Positions 1 to 8,730 of a stretch of DNA of 64,000 nucleotides are shown one piece after another (position 1 is the first letter of the stretch; each line of letters opens with the position of its first letter). The position numbers were made by a program, and so were the translations under genes. The notes below the pieces were generated by a model that saw nothing but the letters and a program-made list of their open reading frames with translations, had not been told where the DNA came from and did not search any database. The stretch is from Terrimonas ferruginea DSM 30193 (GTDB lineage Bacteria > Bacteroidota > Bacteroidia > Chitinophagales > Chitinophagaceae), in the NCBI RefSeq assembly GCF_000425585.1, contig NZ_AUDS01000009.1, forward strand, positions 275,708-339,707, given 5' to 3'.

Positions 1-446
1 CCAACAGGATACAAAGCAAACACGGCGGGTGTTTCATTATAGTTGAGTGTAACTGCCGTACCGAAGAAATAGGCAGCGCCGGCAGGAATCGTAAATTCAT
101 AATATCCATTATCGTCGGTCAGCGCGCTTCCGCTGGAGTAAAAACCGCCGGTCATCGATGATGATACACCTATGTGTGCACCTTTTATCGGTCTGCCGGT
201 TAAGTCGGCCACATAACCACGCGCCACTCCGGCTTTCACCGGCAGCGAAGGGTAATTCGGCATTTCAGGAATGGCATTACCCATCACATTGGCATAATAC
301 TGCGTACCTGAAATATTGAAGCGTGCTTCGCCGTCAATCACGGGCAAATCGGGCTGATCTCCCCAGGAGCCGTTGCCGGAATTGGAGTTTTTGGAACAAC
401 CTGTTATGGCCATAAAAGGAACCAGCAGGAGATAGAGAAATTTCAT
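1..446 (-). CDS. Lipoprotein with carboxypeptidase-regulatory-like domain (3' end outside window)
   Basis: The reading frame starts at the ATG at 446 on the minus strand and stays open to the window edge, so about 148 residues are visible and the C-terminus is missing. The N-terminus is a lipoprotein signal: MKFLYLLLVPFMAITGC with lipobox ITGC, followed by a Ser/Asn/Gly-rich linker. Around residues 80-140 a segment of the type GVARGYVADLTGRPIKGAHI then TDDNGYYEFTIPAG resembles the CarboxypepD_reg beta-sandwich common on Bacteroidota surface proteins. It is probably an outer-membrane-anchored lipoprotein. The full domain content and function cannot be judged from the fragment. Confidence 0.75.
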   Translation of the reverse strand, partial: MKFLYLLLVPFMAITGCSKNSNSGNGSWGDQPDLPVIDGEARFNISGTQYYANVMGNAIPEMPNYPSLPVKAGVARGYVADLTGRPIKGAHIGVSSSMTGGFYSSGSALTDDNGYYEFTIPAGAAYFFGTAVTLNYNETPAVFALYPV

Positions 447-490
447 TTTAATGCTTGTTTAATGATTGTATAATAAATGGTGGCTGGTTA

Positions 491-1090
491 TCAGTTTGTC
501 CGGATGAAGAACAGTTTGAGGCTAATATCGATATCCGGAAGGATATACATGTTTTGTTCCGGATCATTGAAGCTCTTCATGCCCCATTTCAGGCGATCCA
601 GTTTAAAGGTGCTCTGCGCCGATATTTCATCTGTTCCCATTTCTATCACGGCGGGAAGCTGCATGCTGATCGTTTTTCCAATCAATGTAAAGTCGCCGGT
701 GATCGTAGCGGAGGAAGAAGCATTGTCCTGCATATCTACTTTGGTGATGTGAAATTTAGCCTCAGGGAAAACAGCGATATTGAAGAAGTCGGCACTCTTT
801 AAGTGGTTTAACAATTGCATCCGCGGACCATCTTCTTTGAGATCGGAATTGCTGATGCTGCTGATGGGAATCGTAAAATCGCCGCCGGCTATTTTACCGG
901 TCGCGTCCGTTTGCAGTGTGCCGGATACTTTAAATCCGCCCGTGTGAGCGTGAGTGGGAGCGCTTCCTTTCCACTCAATGGAAGAGCGTTTTTCATCCAC
1001 CTTGAATGTGGCTGACGGAGTGGCTTTCTTTTGTGCGCAGGATGCCAGTACAGCTATCGCGATAAGTGCGCAGGAAATCTGGTACTTCAT
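491..1090 (-). CDS. YceI family lipoprotein
   Basis: This is a 199-residue YceI-like protein. The family forms a lipocalin-like barrel that holds an isoprenoid or other amphiphile in the periplasm; the exact ligand is unknown here. The segment TFKVDEKRSSIEWKGSAP is the usual YceI opening and FTLIGKTISMQLPAVIEM fits the later barrel strands. The start chosen is the ATG at 1090, because it gives a clean lipoprotein signal (MKYQISCALIAIAVLASC, lipobox LASC). A longer frame starting 39 nt upstream would put charged residues in front of the signal. The gene follows the partial lipoprotein at 1-446 on the same strand, and an operon link is not evident. Confidence 0.88.
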   Translation of the reverse strand: MKYQISCALIAIAVLASCAQKKATPSATFKVDEKRSSIEWKGSAPTHAHTGGFKVSGTLQTDATGKIAGGDFTIPISSISNSDLKEDGPRMQLLNHLKSADFFNIAVFPEAKFHITKVDMQDNASSSATITGDFTLIGKTISMQLPAVIEMGTDEISAQSTFKLDRLKWGMKSFNDPEQNMYILPDIDISLKLFFIRTN

Positions 1091-1297
1091 TTTTAGTTTG
1101 TTTGACCGGCATAGCAATGCCTGCTGCACTTTACGGCAGACGTTTGGAACGCCGGTAAATTGTTAGCTGATAAGTTCAGTAGTTGAATTACGCTGCAAGA
1201 TTGGCGCTATTTGCGTAGTTGTACAAATAGGATCGATGAATGCGGACTTTGGTCGTTGTAAACCGTTTGGCGTTGCTGAATGCGATACAGAATTGCC

Positions 1298-2050
1298 TTA
1301 ATCTATAAACACCGGTGCACTTTGATTGCCGGGATTGAATTTGTCGAGACAGATCTGTTTATAATTTCTTCCGATCGGGATTTTGGTATTGTTCACCATC
1401 AGGTAATTGGGATTATATCCTGTTACCTTGTTGAGCGGAACGATAAAGGAACGATGCACGCGGAGAAAAGCCTGGATGGGCAGCAGGTTTTCCATGGCAC
1501 TGATCTTTTGCTTGGTCATGTAGGTTTGCGTCGGCGTGAAGATTTTAATGTAGTCTTTGTCACTTTCAATCCAGCAAATTTCTTCTGTGTCCAATTTTAT
1601 CAACTGGCGGTCGATACGCACATAAAGGTAGAAGGGCTGAGCCGTTGCGGTTGTTGCAGGTGAGGTGACAGGCTGCGTGATCGACTGCAGTTTATGGAGG
1701 TTCATTACTTTGTCGACTGCACGTAAGAAACGATCAAAGGAGATAGGTTTCAGCAGGTAGTCTACTGCATTCAGCTCAAATCCTTCGACTGCATGTTCCT
1801 GGTGGGCCGTGGTAAAAATAACGAGCGGCGGATTTTGCAGGCTTCTTACCAATTCAGTACCTGATAACCCGGGCATATTGATGTCGAGGAATATGAGGTC
1901 GGTTTCATTTTTACGCAACTCCTGGAAGGCTGTTACCGCATTGGCATACGTGCCTTGCAATTGAATCTCCGGTATCTGCGCCGCATATTTCTTTATCACC
2001 TCAATGGCATGCGGCTCATCATCTATTATCAGTGTTCTGAGTGATGTCAT
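1298..2050 (-). CDS. LytTR-family response regulator
   Basis: This is a 250-residue two-component response regulator. Residues 5-120 are a receiver domain with acidic pocket D10/D11, phospho-acceptor D56 in LIFLDINMPG and conserved K101 in LLKPISFDR. Residues about 140-235 are a LytTR DNA-binding domain, with ICWIESDKDYIKI and FLRVHRSFIV typical of the family. It lies 6 nt downstream of a LytS-type kinase on the same strand, so the pair is very probably co-transcribed and cognate. Targets are not visible; LytTR regulators usually bind direct repeats upstream of a few genes. It ends 207 nt before the YceI gene. Confidence 0.95.
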   Translation of the reverse strand: MTSLRTLIIDDEPHAIEVIKKYAAQIPEIQLQGTYANAVTAFQELRKNETDLIFLDINMPGLSGTELVRSLQNPPLVIFTTAHQEHAVEGFELNAVDYLLKPISFDRFLRAVDKVMNLHKLQSITQPVTSPATTATAQPFYLYVRIDRQLIKLDTEEICWIESDKDYIKIFTPTQTYMTKQKISAMENLLPIQAFLRVHRSFIVPLNKVTGYNPNYLMVNNTKIPIGRNYKQICLDKFNPGNQSAPVFID

Positions 2051-2056
2051 AAACGG

Positions 2057-3112
2057 TCAATTGGTCAGGTCAATATTGAGTACGGTGATGAAACAATCTT
2101 CTTCATCAAAAAAATCCAGCGAATACCTGCCCGGATACAACAGTTGCAATCGCTTTCGCACATTTTCAATACCTATTTTTCCAGCGGTACTGTTAGCGGT
2201 GTCAGTTGTTTCGGGTTTGCTGTTGCTGATATTCAAAGTAAGATGATTGCCTTGTATACGCAACTGAATATTGATCCAGGGCGTATCGATGGTCCCGGCT
2301 GTTCCATGTTTGAAGGCATTTTCGACCAGGGGCAGCATCAGCAGGGGCGCTATCTGCAGGGTTTGTGTATTATCTGCGATAAACAGATTGAGCTCAAGTC
2401 TTTCTTCATACCGGATCTTCTCCAGTTTGATATAGTCCTGCAATATTTCGATGTCTCTTTTCAGGGAAACCTGTTGCGCTGTACACTCGTACAATGAGTA
2501 CCGGAGAATATTGGAAATACCCAGCACGACCTCCGGTGTTTTTTCCGATTTTTCCAAAGAAAGTGAATAGATATTGTTCAGGGAATTAAACAGGAAATGC
2601 GGGTGTAGTTGCGCCTTCAGCGAACTCAGTTCTGCCTGCAATGCGGATTGTTTTCTTTCATGAGAAAGGGTAAACAGGCGCAGGGTAATACCGATCCATA
2701 CAACGGCATTGCTTCGCTCGATGGCGGTAACGAAGAGGATGGGATCGGACAATTGCGCTTCCGCGCTTCGCTGACGGCTGGCCCAGGTAAAGTTGGCGTT
2801 GCGTGCCTTGTAAAACCGGTAGATATAGGGATCTGTGATGAAAATTTCAACAACACGGTAAAGCAATGCGATGAAAAGCATGATGGCCAGTGCCACCAGG
2901 AAGGCTTTCAGGTATTGTCCTTTTATGTAGAAATGCCGCACAACGATATAATCTACCAGGTAAAAATAAAGCAGGTGCACCGGCAAAAGCATAAGGATAA
3001 CCTTTACGCCCAGCTCGAAATTTTCGTAAGCCGTTCCGTAGATATAGGTCAGGAGCACAAATGCCGCCAGCCAGAAGTAAAGATGTTTTAATACCGGGTA
3101 TCTGCTGATCAC
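2057..3112 (-). CDS. LytS/YehU-type sensor histidine kinase
   Basis: This membrane-bound kinase phosphorylates the LytTR regulator encoded 6 nt downstream. From the GTG at 3112 it has 351 residues. The first about 150 contain four hydrophobic segments (about 10-27, 36-56, 68-88 and 126-146). The His_kinase box LKAQLHPHFLFNSLNN is at about 166-180, and a GHKL ATPase follows with LVENAFKHG and IGIENVRKRL. An upstream ATG at 3250 keeps the frame open, but that extension is translated through a Rho-independent terminator (3213-3238), so it is rejected. A TAATTTTG -7 box at 3133-3140 lies just before the GTG and supports the shorter form. The exact start is moderately certain. Confidence 0.9.
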   Translation of the reverse strand: MISRYPVLKHLYFWLAAFVLLTYIYGTAYENFELGVKVILMLLPVHLLYFYLVDYIVVRHFYIKGQYLKAFLVALAIMLFIALLYRVVEIFITDPYIYRFYKARNANFTWASRQRSAEAQLSDPILFVTAIERSNAVVWIGITLRLFTLSHERKQSALQAELSSLKAQLHPHFLFNSLNNIYSLSLEKSEKTPEVVLGISNILRYSLYECTAQQVSLKRDIEILQDYIKLEKIRYEERLELNLFIADNTQTLQIAPLLMLPLVENAFKHGTAGTIDTPWINIQLRIQGNHLTLNISNSKPETTDTANSTAGKIGIENVRKRLQLLYPGRYSLDFFDEEDCFITVLNIDLTN

Positions 3113-3132
3113 GTCAGTTTTTTTTACCGGCT

Positions 3133-3140
3133 CAAAATTA
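3133..3140 (-). promoter_or_regulatory. Probable -7 box (TAATTTTG) for the LytS/LytTR operon
   Basis: On the minus strand the sequence is TAATTTTG, a full match to the Bacteroidota -7 consensus TAnnTTTG. It lies 20 nt before the GTG chosen as kinase start and after the terminator of the upstream gene. No clear TTG is seen at -33. Confidence 0.4.
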
Positions 3141-3212
3141 GCTGCTAATCGCAGAAAGTGGAAGCGAACGTAGACGAACGGGATATTTTGTCGACATACG
3201 GACCGGGTAAAC

Positions 3213-3238
3213 AAAAAGGCAGGAATAAATCCTGCCTT
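3213..3238 (-). terminator. Rho-independent terminator after the 3276-4109 lipoprotein gene
   Basis: A 9-bp perfect stem (AAGGCAGGA with TCCTGCCTT) and a 5-nt loop are followed by a T-run on the minus strand. It separates the lipoprotein gene from the kinase operon. Confidence 0.85.
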
Positions 3239-3275
3239 GTCTACCATCAAACCTGCTATTCCTGTTCGTAGAGCC

Positions 3276-4109
3276 TTATTGAATATCTTTCAAGGTGGTA
3301 GATGAGTTGGTCAGGGAAACGACTTCTCTTACTTCACCCGTTGGTAAGGGCACCATTGTAACCAGCCGGGCTGAAGACTGCTGCTTCACAATGCCGATAC
3401 CATGGGCTACCCATACGTCGATCTGCTCTTCACCGTTGCCTACCAGGGTTCCATATCTTGTTGTGCTCGTTATTTCATTGTAGTAAGCGTAGCTGAATTT
3501 GTTGCAAACAAAACTGCCTGCGGGCACCTGGATCGTTTCTACCACGGAAGTGCCTGATTCCAGCATAATGTTCTGCACCATAGAACATTGATCACCATTG
3601 CTGATGTAATCAATGCGCTGGCCTTGTTGCAGCGGGCCGTCCAGTGATAACACACTTCCGTTTTTGATCACATTTTCCATCGTCATGTAAGCGGGAAAAC
3701 CGAACAGTTCTGCTTTGGTAACGGTAGTATTGGGCATGTTGTTGAGTAATGTAATCACATAATTCCAGGCTTCGGGAACTTTGATCTCATTGTAGGTTTT
3801 TCCATTGAGGGTAAAAATCTTGTTGTCGAGCGGCATGGTAGTACCAGAACTTTCGATCTCGGAATGGAGGTTATAAACTTTGATGCCGGAAGAGTCTTTT
3901 TGACCGGAGATCCATTGGGTAGCGGTGCCCGTGCTGCCATCGGTCTGAATATCGTAGACGAATTTTTTATTCTGGGCAGGAATAAACGTTTTCGAAACAT
4001 CCGGGCCGTCTTTCTTTTCCGAACTCTTTGTGCAGCTTACCATTAAAGCGGCTGCTAACAGCATGCCTGACACTTTTGTTGTGCAGGAGAATAAATTACT
4101 TGTGCGCAT
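3276..4109 (-). CDS. Uncharacterised lipoprotein
   Basis: This is a 277-residue protein that I do not recognise as a named family. It starts at the ATG at 4109 and has a lipoprotein signal ending in lipobox MVSC at residues 23-26, followed by a Lys/Asp/Ser-rich linker. The rest looks like a soluble beta-rich domain with a regular alternation of polar and hydrophobic residues and no membrane segments. Phrases such as FVYDIQTDG and VPAGSFVCNKFSY resemble the beta-rich lipoproteins of unknown function common in Chitinophagaceae. It has its own terminator (3213-3238), so it is probably a single-gene transcript. Confidence 0.75.
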   Translation of the reverse strand: MRTSNLFSCTTKVSGMLLAAALMVSCTKSSEKKDGPDVSKTFIPAQNKKFVYDIQTDGSTGTATQWISGQKDSSGIKVYNLHSEIESSGTTMPLDNKIFTLNGKTYNEIKVPEAWNYVITLLNNMPNTTVTKAELFGFPAYMTMENVIKNGSVLSLDGPLQQGQRIDYISNGDQCSMVQNIMLESGTSVVETIQVPAGSFVCNKFSYAYYNEITSTTRYGTLVGNGEEQIDVWVAHGIGIVKQQSSARLVTMVPLPTGEVREVVSLTNSSTTLKDIQ

Positions 4110-4219
4110 ATATCAAAAAATGAATGAAGCGCGAAAATATTCTACCCGGACTGCCGGTTCAAAACAAAGCGATGGGTGTCAAATTTTGTAGCCGGACAAC
4201 CGGAAGTGTCGACGAAAGA

Positions 4220-4248
4220 GCAAAGCTCTCCTGGAAGAAGAGCTTTGC
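4220..4248. other. Hairpin downstream of the AHSA1 gene, possible weak terminator
   Basis: A perfect 10-bp stem (GCAAAGCTCT with AGAGCTTTGC) has a 9-nt loop. No T-run follows on either strand, so a terminator role for the gene at 4299 is uncertain. Confidence 0.35.
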
Positions 4249-4298
4249 CGGAAGAGGATATGTCGCATGACGCACCTGATCAAATTTTCAAATGAATA

Positions 4299-4748
4299 TC
4301 AGGCATCAGGTATTTCGGGCTCTACGAGTTTTGCCAGTTTTTCCAGTGACTCCTGCCAGCCGAGATAGCACATGTCTGCAGGGATCATAGCGGGAATGTT
4401 TTCCTGTTTTATTTTGATCTCTGTTCCCGCAACACTTTTCTTTAACCAAACCGAAGTGGTCATTTCTCCGGGCAGGGCAGGGTCGTCGAACTTATCGGTG
4501 TATTGCAGGAATTCATTGGCCTGGAATTCGATATAAGTGCCGCCGAAAGAATGGCCATTGCCGGTAGTGAAGTTGTGGAAAGACATTTTGAACGTACCGC
4601 CTTTTTTCGCCTCCATTTGCTGTACGGTACAAAGGAAGCCGTAGGGTGGAAGCCAGGAAGCGATGGCAACAGGATCGGTAAAGGCGCGGAATACTTTTTC
4701 CGGCGAAGTCTTGAGCACTCTGTGCAGGGAAACTGTGTTGTCTGACAT
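4299..4748 (-). CDS. SRPBCC family protein of AHSA1 type
   Basis: This is a 149-residue START-like (SRPBCC) protein of the activator-of-Hsp90-ATPase homologue type. The family folds as a helix-grip cavity that binds hydrophobic ligands; in bacteria the ligand is usually unknown. The sequence opens with VSLHRVLKTSPEKVFRAFTD and continues with ASWLPPYGF, GGTYIEFQANEFLQYTDKF and the C-terminal GWQESLEKLAKLVE, all standard for AHSA1 proteins. The length matches the family. It is monocistronic by appearance, and a CATCTTTG sequence on the minus strand at 4769-4776 resembles a -7 box. Confidence 0.92.
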   Translation of the reverse strand: MSDNTVSLHRVLKTSPEKVFRAFTDPVAIASWLPPYGFLCTVQQMEAKKGGTFKMSFHNFTTGNGHSFGGTYIEFQANEFLQYTDKFDDPALPGEMTTSVWLKKSVAGTEIKIKQENIPAMIPADMCYLGWQESLEKLAKLVEPEIPDA

Positions 4749-4835
4749 AAAATGTGTTTTTGTTTACACAAAGATGGTCAGACGTTTTGATCCGGAAGAT
4801 GGCCGCTCACGACATTCTAAGGGGCCGGATGCGGC

Positions 4836-4943
4836 GTGAATGGTCAATCGTCAATCGTCAATCGTGAATAGTGAATGGTGAATAGTGAATAGGCAGCATT
4901 GACTTACTACTTAATACTTACTACTTAATACTTATAACTTAAA
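4836..4943. repeat. Composite intergenic repeat: GTSAATN heptamers followed by ACTTANW heptamers
   Basis: 4836-4892 is eight tandem 7-bp units (gtgaatg, gtcaatc three times, gtgaata, gtgaatg, gtgaata twice). After a 9-nt spacer, 4902-4943 is six tandem 7-bp units (acttact, acttaat, acttact, acttaat, acttata, acttaaa). The second array ends one base from the stop codon of the GLPGLI gene at 4945, and it reads WWTAAGT in that gene's sense direction. Confidence 0.9.
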
Positions 4944-4944
4944 C

Positions 4945-5682
4945 TCAAATCAGCCAGGCCAGCATCATCTTTTTACCATATTGATCCCAGTCTTTCAACG
5001 CTTTTTCCAAAGCCGTCATCATGCCGGTGCGATCTACCTTTTTCCCTTTGGTAGCCGGTATCACCACCTTCATGCCTGCCTCATTGAGCAATTGCACGCG
5101 CGTGGCAAACCAGGTCGTATGCAGGCGGGGAATGCCCATGCCCAATATCATTCCGGGTAAACCGGTTATGCCTTCGGGGCCACCGCTCACCGGAATTTCT
5201 TCTGCATAAAAAGCAAATACGGCGATTGTATCATAAAGAATACCTACTGCTTTGCGGCACTCGAAACCCGCAATCGTACGTGTATCGGGCGTGATCTTCC
5301 ATTTGATCTTGAGCAGGCTGTCCTCCACGAGATAAGTTTGTTCGTAGATCGGTTTTTGTGCAGTGGTGGTACCGGTGGTATAGTTGTTATATACCACGTT
5401 GTTGTCGGCAAACGGCTCAAACCATTTACCACGCGCCACCACGGCGGCCTTGGTTTGTTTGTACAGGGAATGACTGGCATCTCCCGTAAAATTGAAATAG
5501 GAAAATACTTCCTGTGGACGATTGTCTTTCGAGCGTTCAAACCATTCGGGTTGAATTTCTTTGAGCAACGGCCATACCGCTACCCGTTTTTCAAATTCAA
5601 CACTTACCTGGTTGAGGAAGGTGGTTTGTGCGCTTGCAGAAAACGCAACCAATATCAATGCTATTGAGAATATCTTTTTCAT
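4945..5682 (-). CDS. GLPGLI family protein
   Basis: This is a 245-residue secreted protein with signal peptide MKKIFSIALILVAFSASAQ. The start at 5682 is chosen for that signal; the frame extends 34 codons further upstream without a plausible leader. The family signature GITGLPGMILGMGIPR lies near residue 180. GLPGLI proteins are periplasmic or surface proteins of unknown function found in Bacteroidota, often next to a large outer-membrane beta-barrel. The same arrangement occurs here: the barrel gene ends 22 nt upstream, and the two probably form an operon. A joint role in export or uptake of a peptide is inference. Confidence 0.92.
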   Translation of the reverse strand: MKKIFSIALILVAFSASAQTTFLNQVSVEFEKRVAVWPLLKEIQPEWFERSKDNRPQEVFSYFNFTGDASHSLYKQTKAAVVARGKWFEPFADNNVVYNNYTTGTTTAQKPIYEQTYLVEDSLLKIKWKITPDTRTIAGFECRKAVGILYDTIAVFAFYAEEIPVSGGPEGITGLPGMILGMGIPRLHTTWFATRVQLLNEAGMKVVIPATKGKKVDRTGMMTALEKALKDWDQYGKKMMLAWLI

Positions 5683-5704
5683 ACTAATGTCTTTTTTAGC
5701 GGTA

Positions 5705-8473
5705 TTATTTGCCCGGCATTTTGTTGAAAGTCCAGCTTGCCTGTACCAGGAAGTAACGTCCCAGCAGATCATAGCGTTGCTCACTGAAGAAGTTGCTGTT
5801 AATCGTACGCTGGAACCCGATGTTCTGATTCAGGATGTCATGCGCAATAAAGGAGAGCTTCAACGTTTTTTCTTTAAAGAAACGACGGCTTAGTTCTGCA
5901 TTCCACACGATCTGCCTGTTGCTGGCAAAACGGTTGGTGCTTTGGCGGATATTAGCTTCCACTTCTGTAGACAGTTCGAATTTTGCCGGCAGCATTACCC
6001 ATCCTTCAACGTCGCCGCTGTATACCCAATAGTTATTATTGACATCCGGGCTCAGCGATGATTTGGAGATACTTCTTTCCACTTTGGGATACATGGCAAA
6101 GTTGTATTTCTGATCCAGGCTGTAACGCAGACCGTAACGCAGCGAGAAGGTATAGTATGTGTTCTCGTTACGGGCATTGTTCAGGAAGTTGGCTGTACGT
6201 CCGCCACTGGCATTCGGCGATATTTCATGGATCAGTTTTTTGTCACCGCCACCGCTGTTCCAGTCTCCATACAGGTACCAGTTATAGTTGCCGTTTACGT
6301 TCACGGGCATATAAGTGGTTTTGCCGGTTTCCAGGTCTACCACGCTGGTTGTACTTACTGTATTGCGAAGAAAATTGATGCCGACGCCCACCCAGGTATA
6401 TTGCTGGGTCAGTACTTTATAGTTGTTATAGTTCAGGTTGAGGTTGTGATTGAACGCCACTTTCAGATCGGGGTTGCCCACATATATCCGCAGGGGATCG
6501 TCGTTGTTGCGCAGCGGTTGCAATTGATTCAGGGTCGGCTGCACCGTGTTGCCTTTATAACTGAGCGAAATGCCTTCCTGTTGCTTGAGCTGATAACGGA
6601 ATTGCGCCTGCGGCGTGAAACCGGTGAAGTTATAGGTTGTACGCGTGGCAATATCCAGGTTATCGAGGCGCAGGCGGATGGCGGACAAACCGGAACCGAA
6701 AGCCATACGCAGTTTTTTACCGGTGTAACGGGCAAACAATGTTCCGGCGTTGCTGGTGGCGTCCAGGTCGGCGTTGTTGCTGAAGGTCGGATTGAGGTCT
6801 GTATATTTTCCGTCCACATCTTTATCGAAACTGTTGCGATGCGAGGATGATTTACTTTGGTTAAAACTATATTCCGCAATCAGGTTCCACAGCTCGGTCA
6901 GCGGTTCGTTATAGGTGAACTTCACGCCATAGTTGGTGGCGTTACCATTATTACGTTTTTGCTGATCGATCACTTCCAGTGAATCCAATACATTCGGCGG
7001 ACCGTTTCTCCTTACAAAACGTGACACGGATTGCAGCAGCGCCGTTTGCTGGTCGTCGATCAGCGTAAGACGTGCGGTAGTTACTAGTTGGCGGTTCTTT
7101 TTCTTAAAGAGTTGCTTATAAGTAAGTACGTTGTCGAGCTGGCGCTTTTCCGTATGTTGTTCGTTGTTTCTGTTATTGGTGTTGAGCGTGTCGAGGTTGT
7201 CGTTCAATGCCTCACTATAGGTATTTCCGTAGTTGTCGTTTTTCTTAAAACTGCCGGCAATAACATATTTGATACTGGCCAGTGAATCGATCTTCCATTC
7301 GTATTTTCCATTCAAGGAATGTTGCTGGGCCAGTCCCTCTGTACGCGCTACCGAATTGTTATAGTTGCTGATATCACCGATAGTGGTCTGCGATACGGTG
7401 CGGGTGGTATTGTTTGTACCCAAACGGTTATAGAGGTAGGAGAAATTCAATTTGTGCTTGTCTTCTCTCCATTTGTTTCCATACAAACCGCCGGCAGTAT
7501 AGGAATTGGGCAAACCGCGGAGACTCCAGTTGCTGAATTCATCGGTAGAACCGAAGCTGTAATAATAACCGCTGATTTCATCATATTCGTAGTCGTTCTC
7601 GATACCGAGTTTGTTACGGTCTTCCCAGCCTAAGGCACCGGTGTTTATCTGGCTTTTGGTGCCGTAAACAGAGAACTTCTGGTTGCCCGTAAAACGGTTG
7701 TACATTACTTTACCATTTACCAATTTATCAAAGTCGGTGCTTCCTTCCACACGTCCGAAATAACCTTTTTTCGCACTTTCCTTTAATTTGATATTGATGG
7801 TTTTTGACCCTTCACCTGTGGCGCCGATGCTTTTCAACTGATCCTGGTCGCTTTTGCTTTCGAATACCTGTACCTTATCTACGGCTTTGGCACCTATATT
7901 TTGTGTGGCAATGGTGGGATCATCCCCGAAAAACTCTTCACCATCTACCAATACTTTGTCTACTTTTTTACCTTGTGCGGTGATTTCGCCTTTGCTGTTG
8001 ACCTGCAGGCCTGGTAACACTTTGAGTAATTCTTCCACGGTGGCACCTGGTCTTACGCGGAAACTATCTGCCGTAAATTCGGTGGTGTCGCCTTTTATTT
8101 TCATCGCGCTGCCGCTGCGGATCACGATTTCCTGAAGCAACTGACTGCGAAGGGTAAAGGCTACATTGCCCAGATCGAGGCTTTGGCCGGATGAAAGCGA
8201 GATCTTATCTGTCCAGTCAACAAATTTTGGGTAAGTAATTTGTACTACATAGTCGCCCGGCGCGATACTGTCGAGACGAAACTGACCCTGCGCGTTGGAG
8301 CGCGTAAACGTAACGAGCACGGAATCCTGCGCACGCAACAAAACAACAGAGGCCTGGTGAAGGACTTTATTGTCGGCAGTGTCACGAACGGTGCCGTTGA
8401 TGGATCCGGTGGATTGACTGAATACGGGAAAGGCAAAAAAAAGCAGGCACGAAGCCAGGAGGAGTCGTCTCAT
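5705..8473 (-). CDS. TonB-dependent-receptor-like outer membrane beta-barrel protein
   Basis: This is a 922-residue outer membrane protein. A signal peptide (MRRLLLASCLLFFAFPVFSQ) is followed by a CarboxypepD_reg-like domain at about 24-105 (GSINGTVRDTADNKVLHQAS), a plug-like region at about 130-230 (GATVEELLKVLPGLQVNSKG, then KVDKVLVDGEEFFGDDPT), and a long series of beta-strands to the C-terminus, ending FLVQASWTFNKMPGK. This is the OMP_b-brl_3 type, which often lacks a TonB box, so true TonB-dependent transport is unproven. The ATG at 8473 is preferred over an in-frame TTG two codons upstream. The GLPGLI gene follows closely. The substrate is unknown. Confidence 0.92.
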   Translation of the reverse strand: MRRLLLASCLLFFAFPVFSQSTGSINGTVRDTADNKVLHQASVVLLRAQDSVLVTFTRSNAQGQFRLDSIAPGDYVVQITYPKFVDWTDKISLSSGQSLDLGNVAFTLRSQLLQEIVIRSGSAMKIKGDTTEFTADSFRVRPGATVEELLKVLPGLQVNSKGEITAQGKKVDKVLVDGEEFFGDDPTIATQNIGAKAVDKVQVFESKSDQDQLKSIGATGEGSKTINIKLKESAKKGYFGRVEGSTDFDKLVNGKVMYNRFTGNQKFSVYGTKSQINTGALGWEDRNKLGIENDYEYDEISGYYYSFGSTDEFSNWSLRGLPNSYTAGGLYGNKWREDKHKLNFSYLYNRLGTNNTTRTVSQTTIGDISNYNNSVARTEGLAQQHSLNGKYEWKIDSLASIKYVIAGSFKKNDNYGNTYSEALNDNLDTLNTNNRNNEQHTEKRQLDNVLTYKQLFKKKNRQLVTTARLTLIDDQQTALLQSVSRFVRRNGPPNVLDSLEVIDQQKRNNGNATNYGVKFTYNEPLTELWNLIAEYSFNQSKSSSHRNSFDKDVDGKYTDLNPTFSNNADLDATSNAGTLFARYTGKKLRMAFGSGLSAIRLRLDNLDIATRTTYNFTGFTPQAQFRYQLKQQEGISLSYKGNTVQPTLNQLQPLRNNDDPLRIYVGNPDLKVAFNHNLNLNYNNYKVLTQQYTWVGVGINFLRNTVSTTSVVDLETGKTTYMPVNVNGNYNWYLYGDWNSGGGDKKLIHEISPNASGGRTANFLNNARNENTYYTFSLRYGLRYSLDQKYNFAMYPKVERSISKSSLSPDVNNNYWVYSGDVEGWVMLPAKFELSTEVEANIRQSTNRFASNRQIVWNAELSRRFFKEKTLKLSFIAHDILNQNIGFQRTINSNFFSEQRYDLLGRYFLVQASWTFNKMPGK

Positions 8474-8730
8474 GAACAAATAGCTGGTGATGGTGCAAAA
8501 TATGGTTTGGTTCCGTTCTAAGCCGGGCGTTTTATATAAGCGCCGTAAAAATGATGATTTCCGGTTGAAGAACCACGAAGGCCTTCTTATTTCGCTGTTA
8601 ATGTTTTAATAAAAAGGGTGAGATGCAGCGGTTAGCAGAATCCACAAGGTGGCGGATTAAATTTTTTTAATAACGCGGGTAGTACGTGAAAATTGCGCGA
8701 ACTTACCGTTGTTTCAAAAACTATAACATA

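Noticed and set aside
3113-3250. 46-residue N-terminal extension of the LytS-type kinase from the ATG at 3250
   Set aside because: The extension runs through a Rho-independent terminator and a -7 box, and it has no family match.
4836-4943. CRISPR array
   Set aside because: The repeat units are 7 bp, contiguous and without spacers; no cas genes are in the window.
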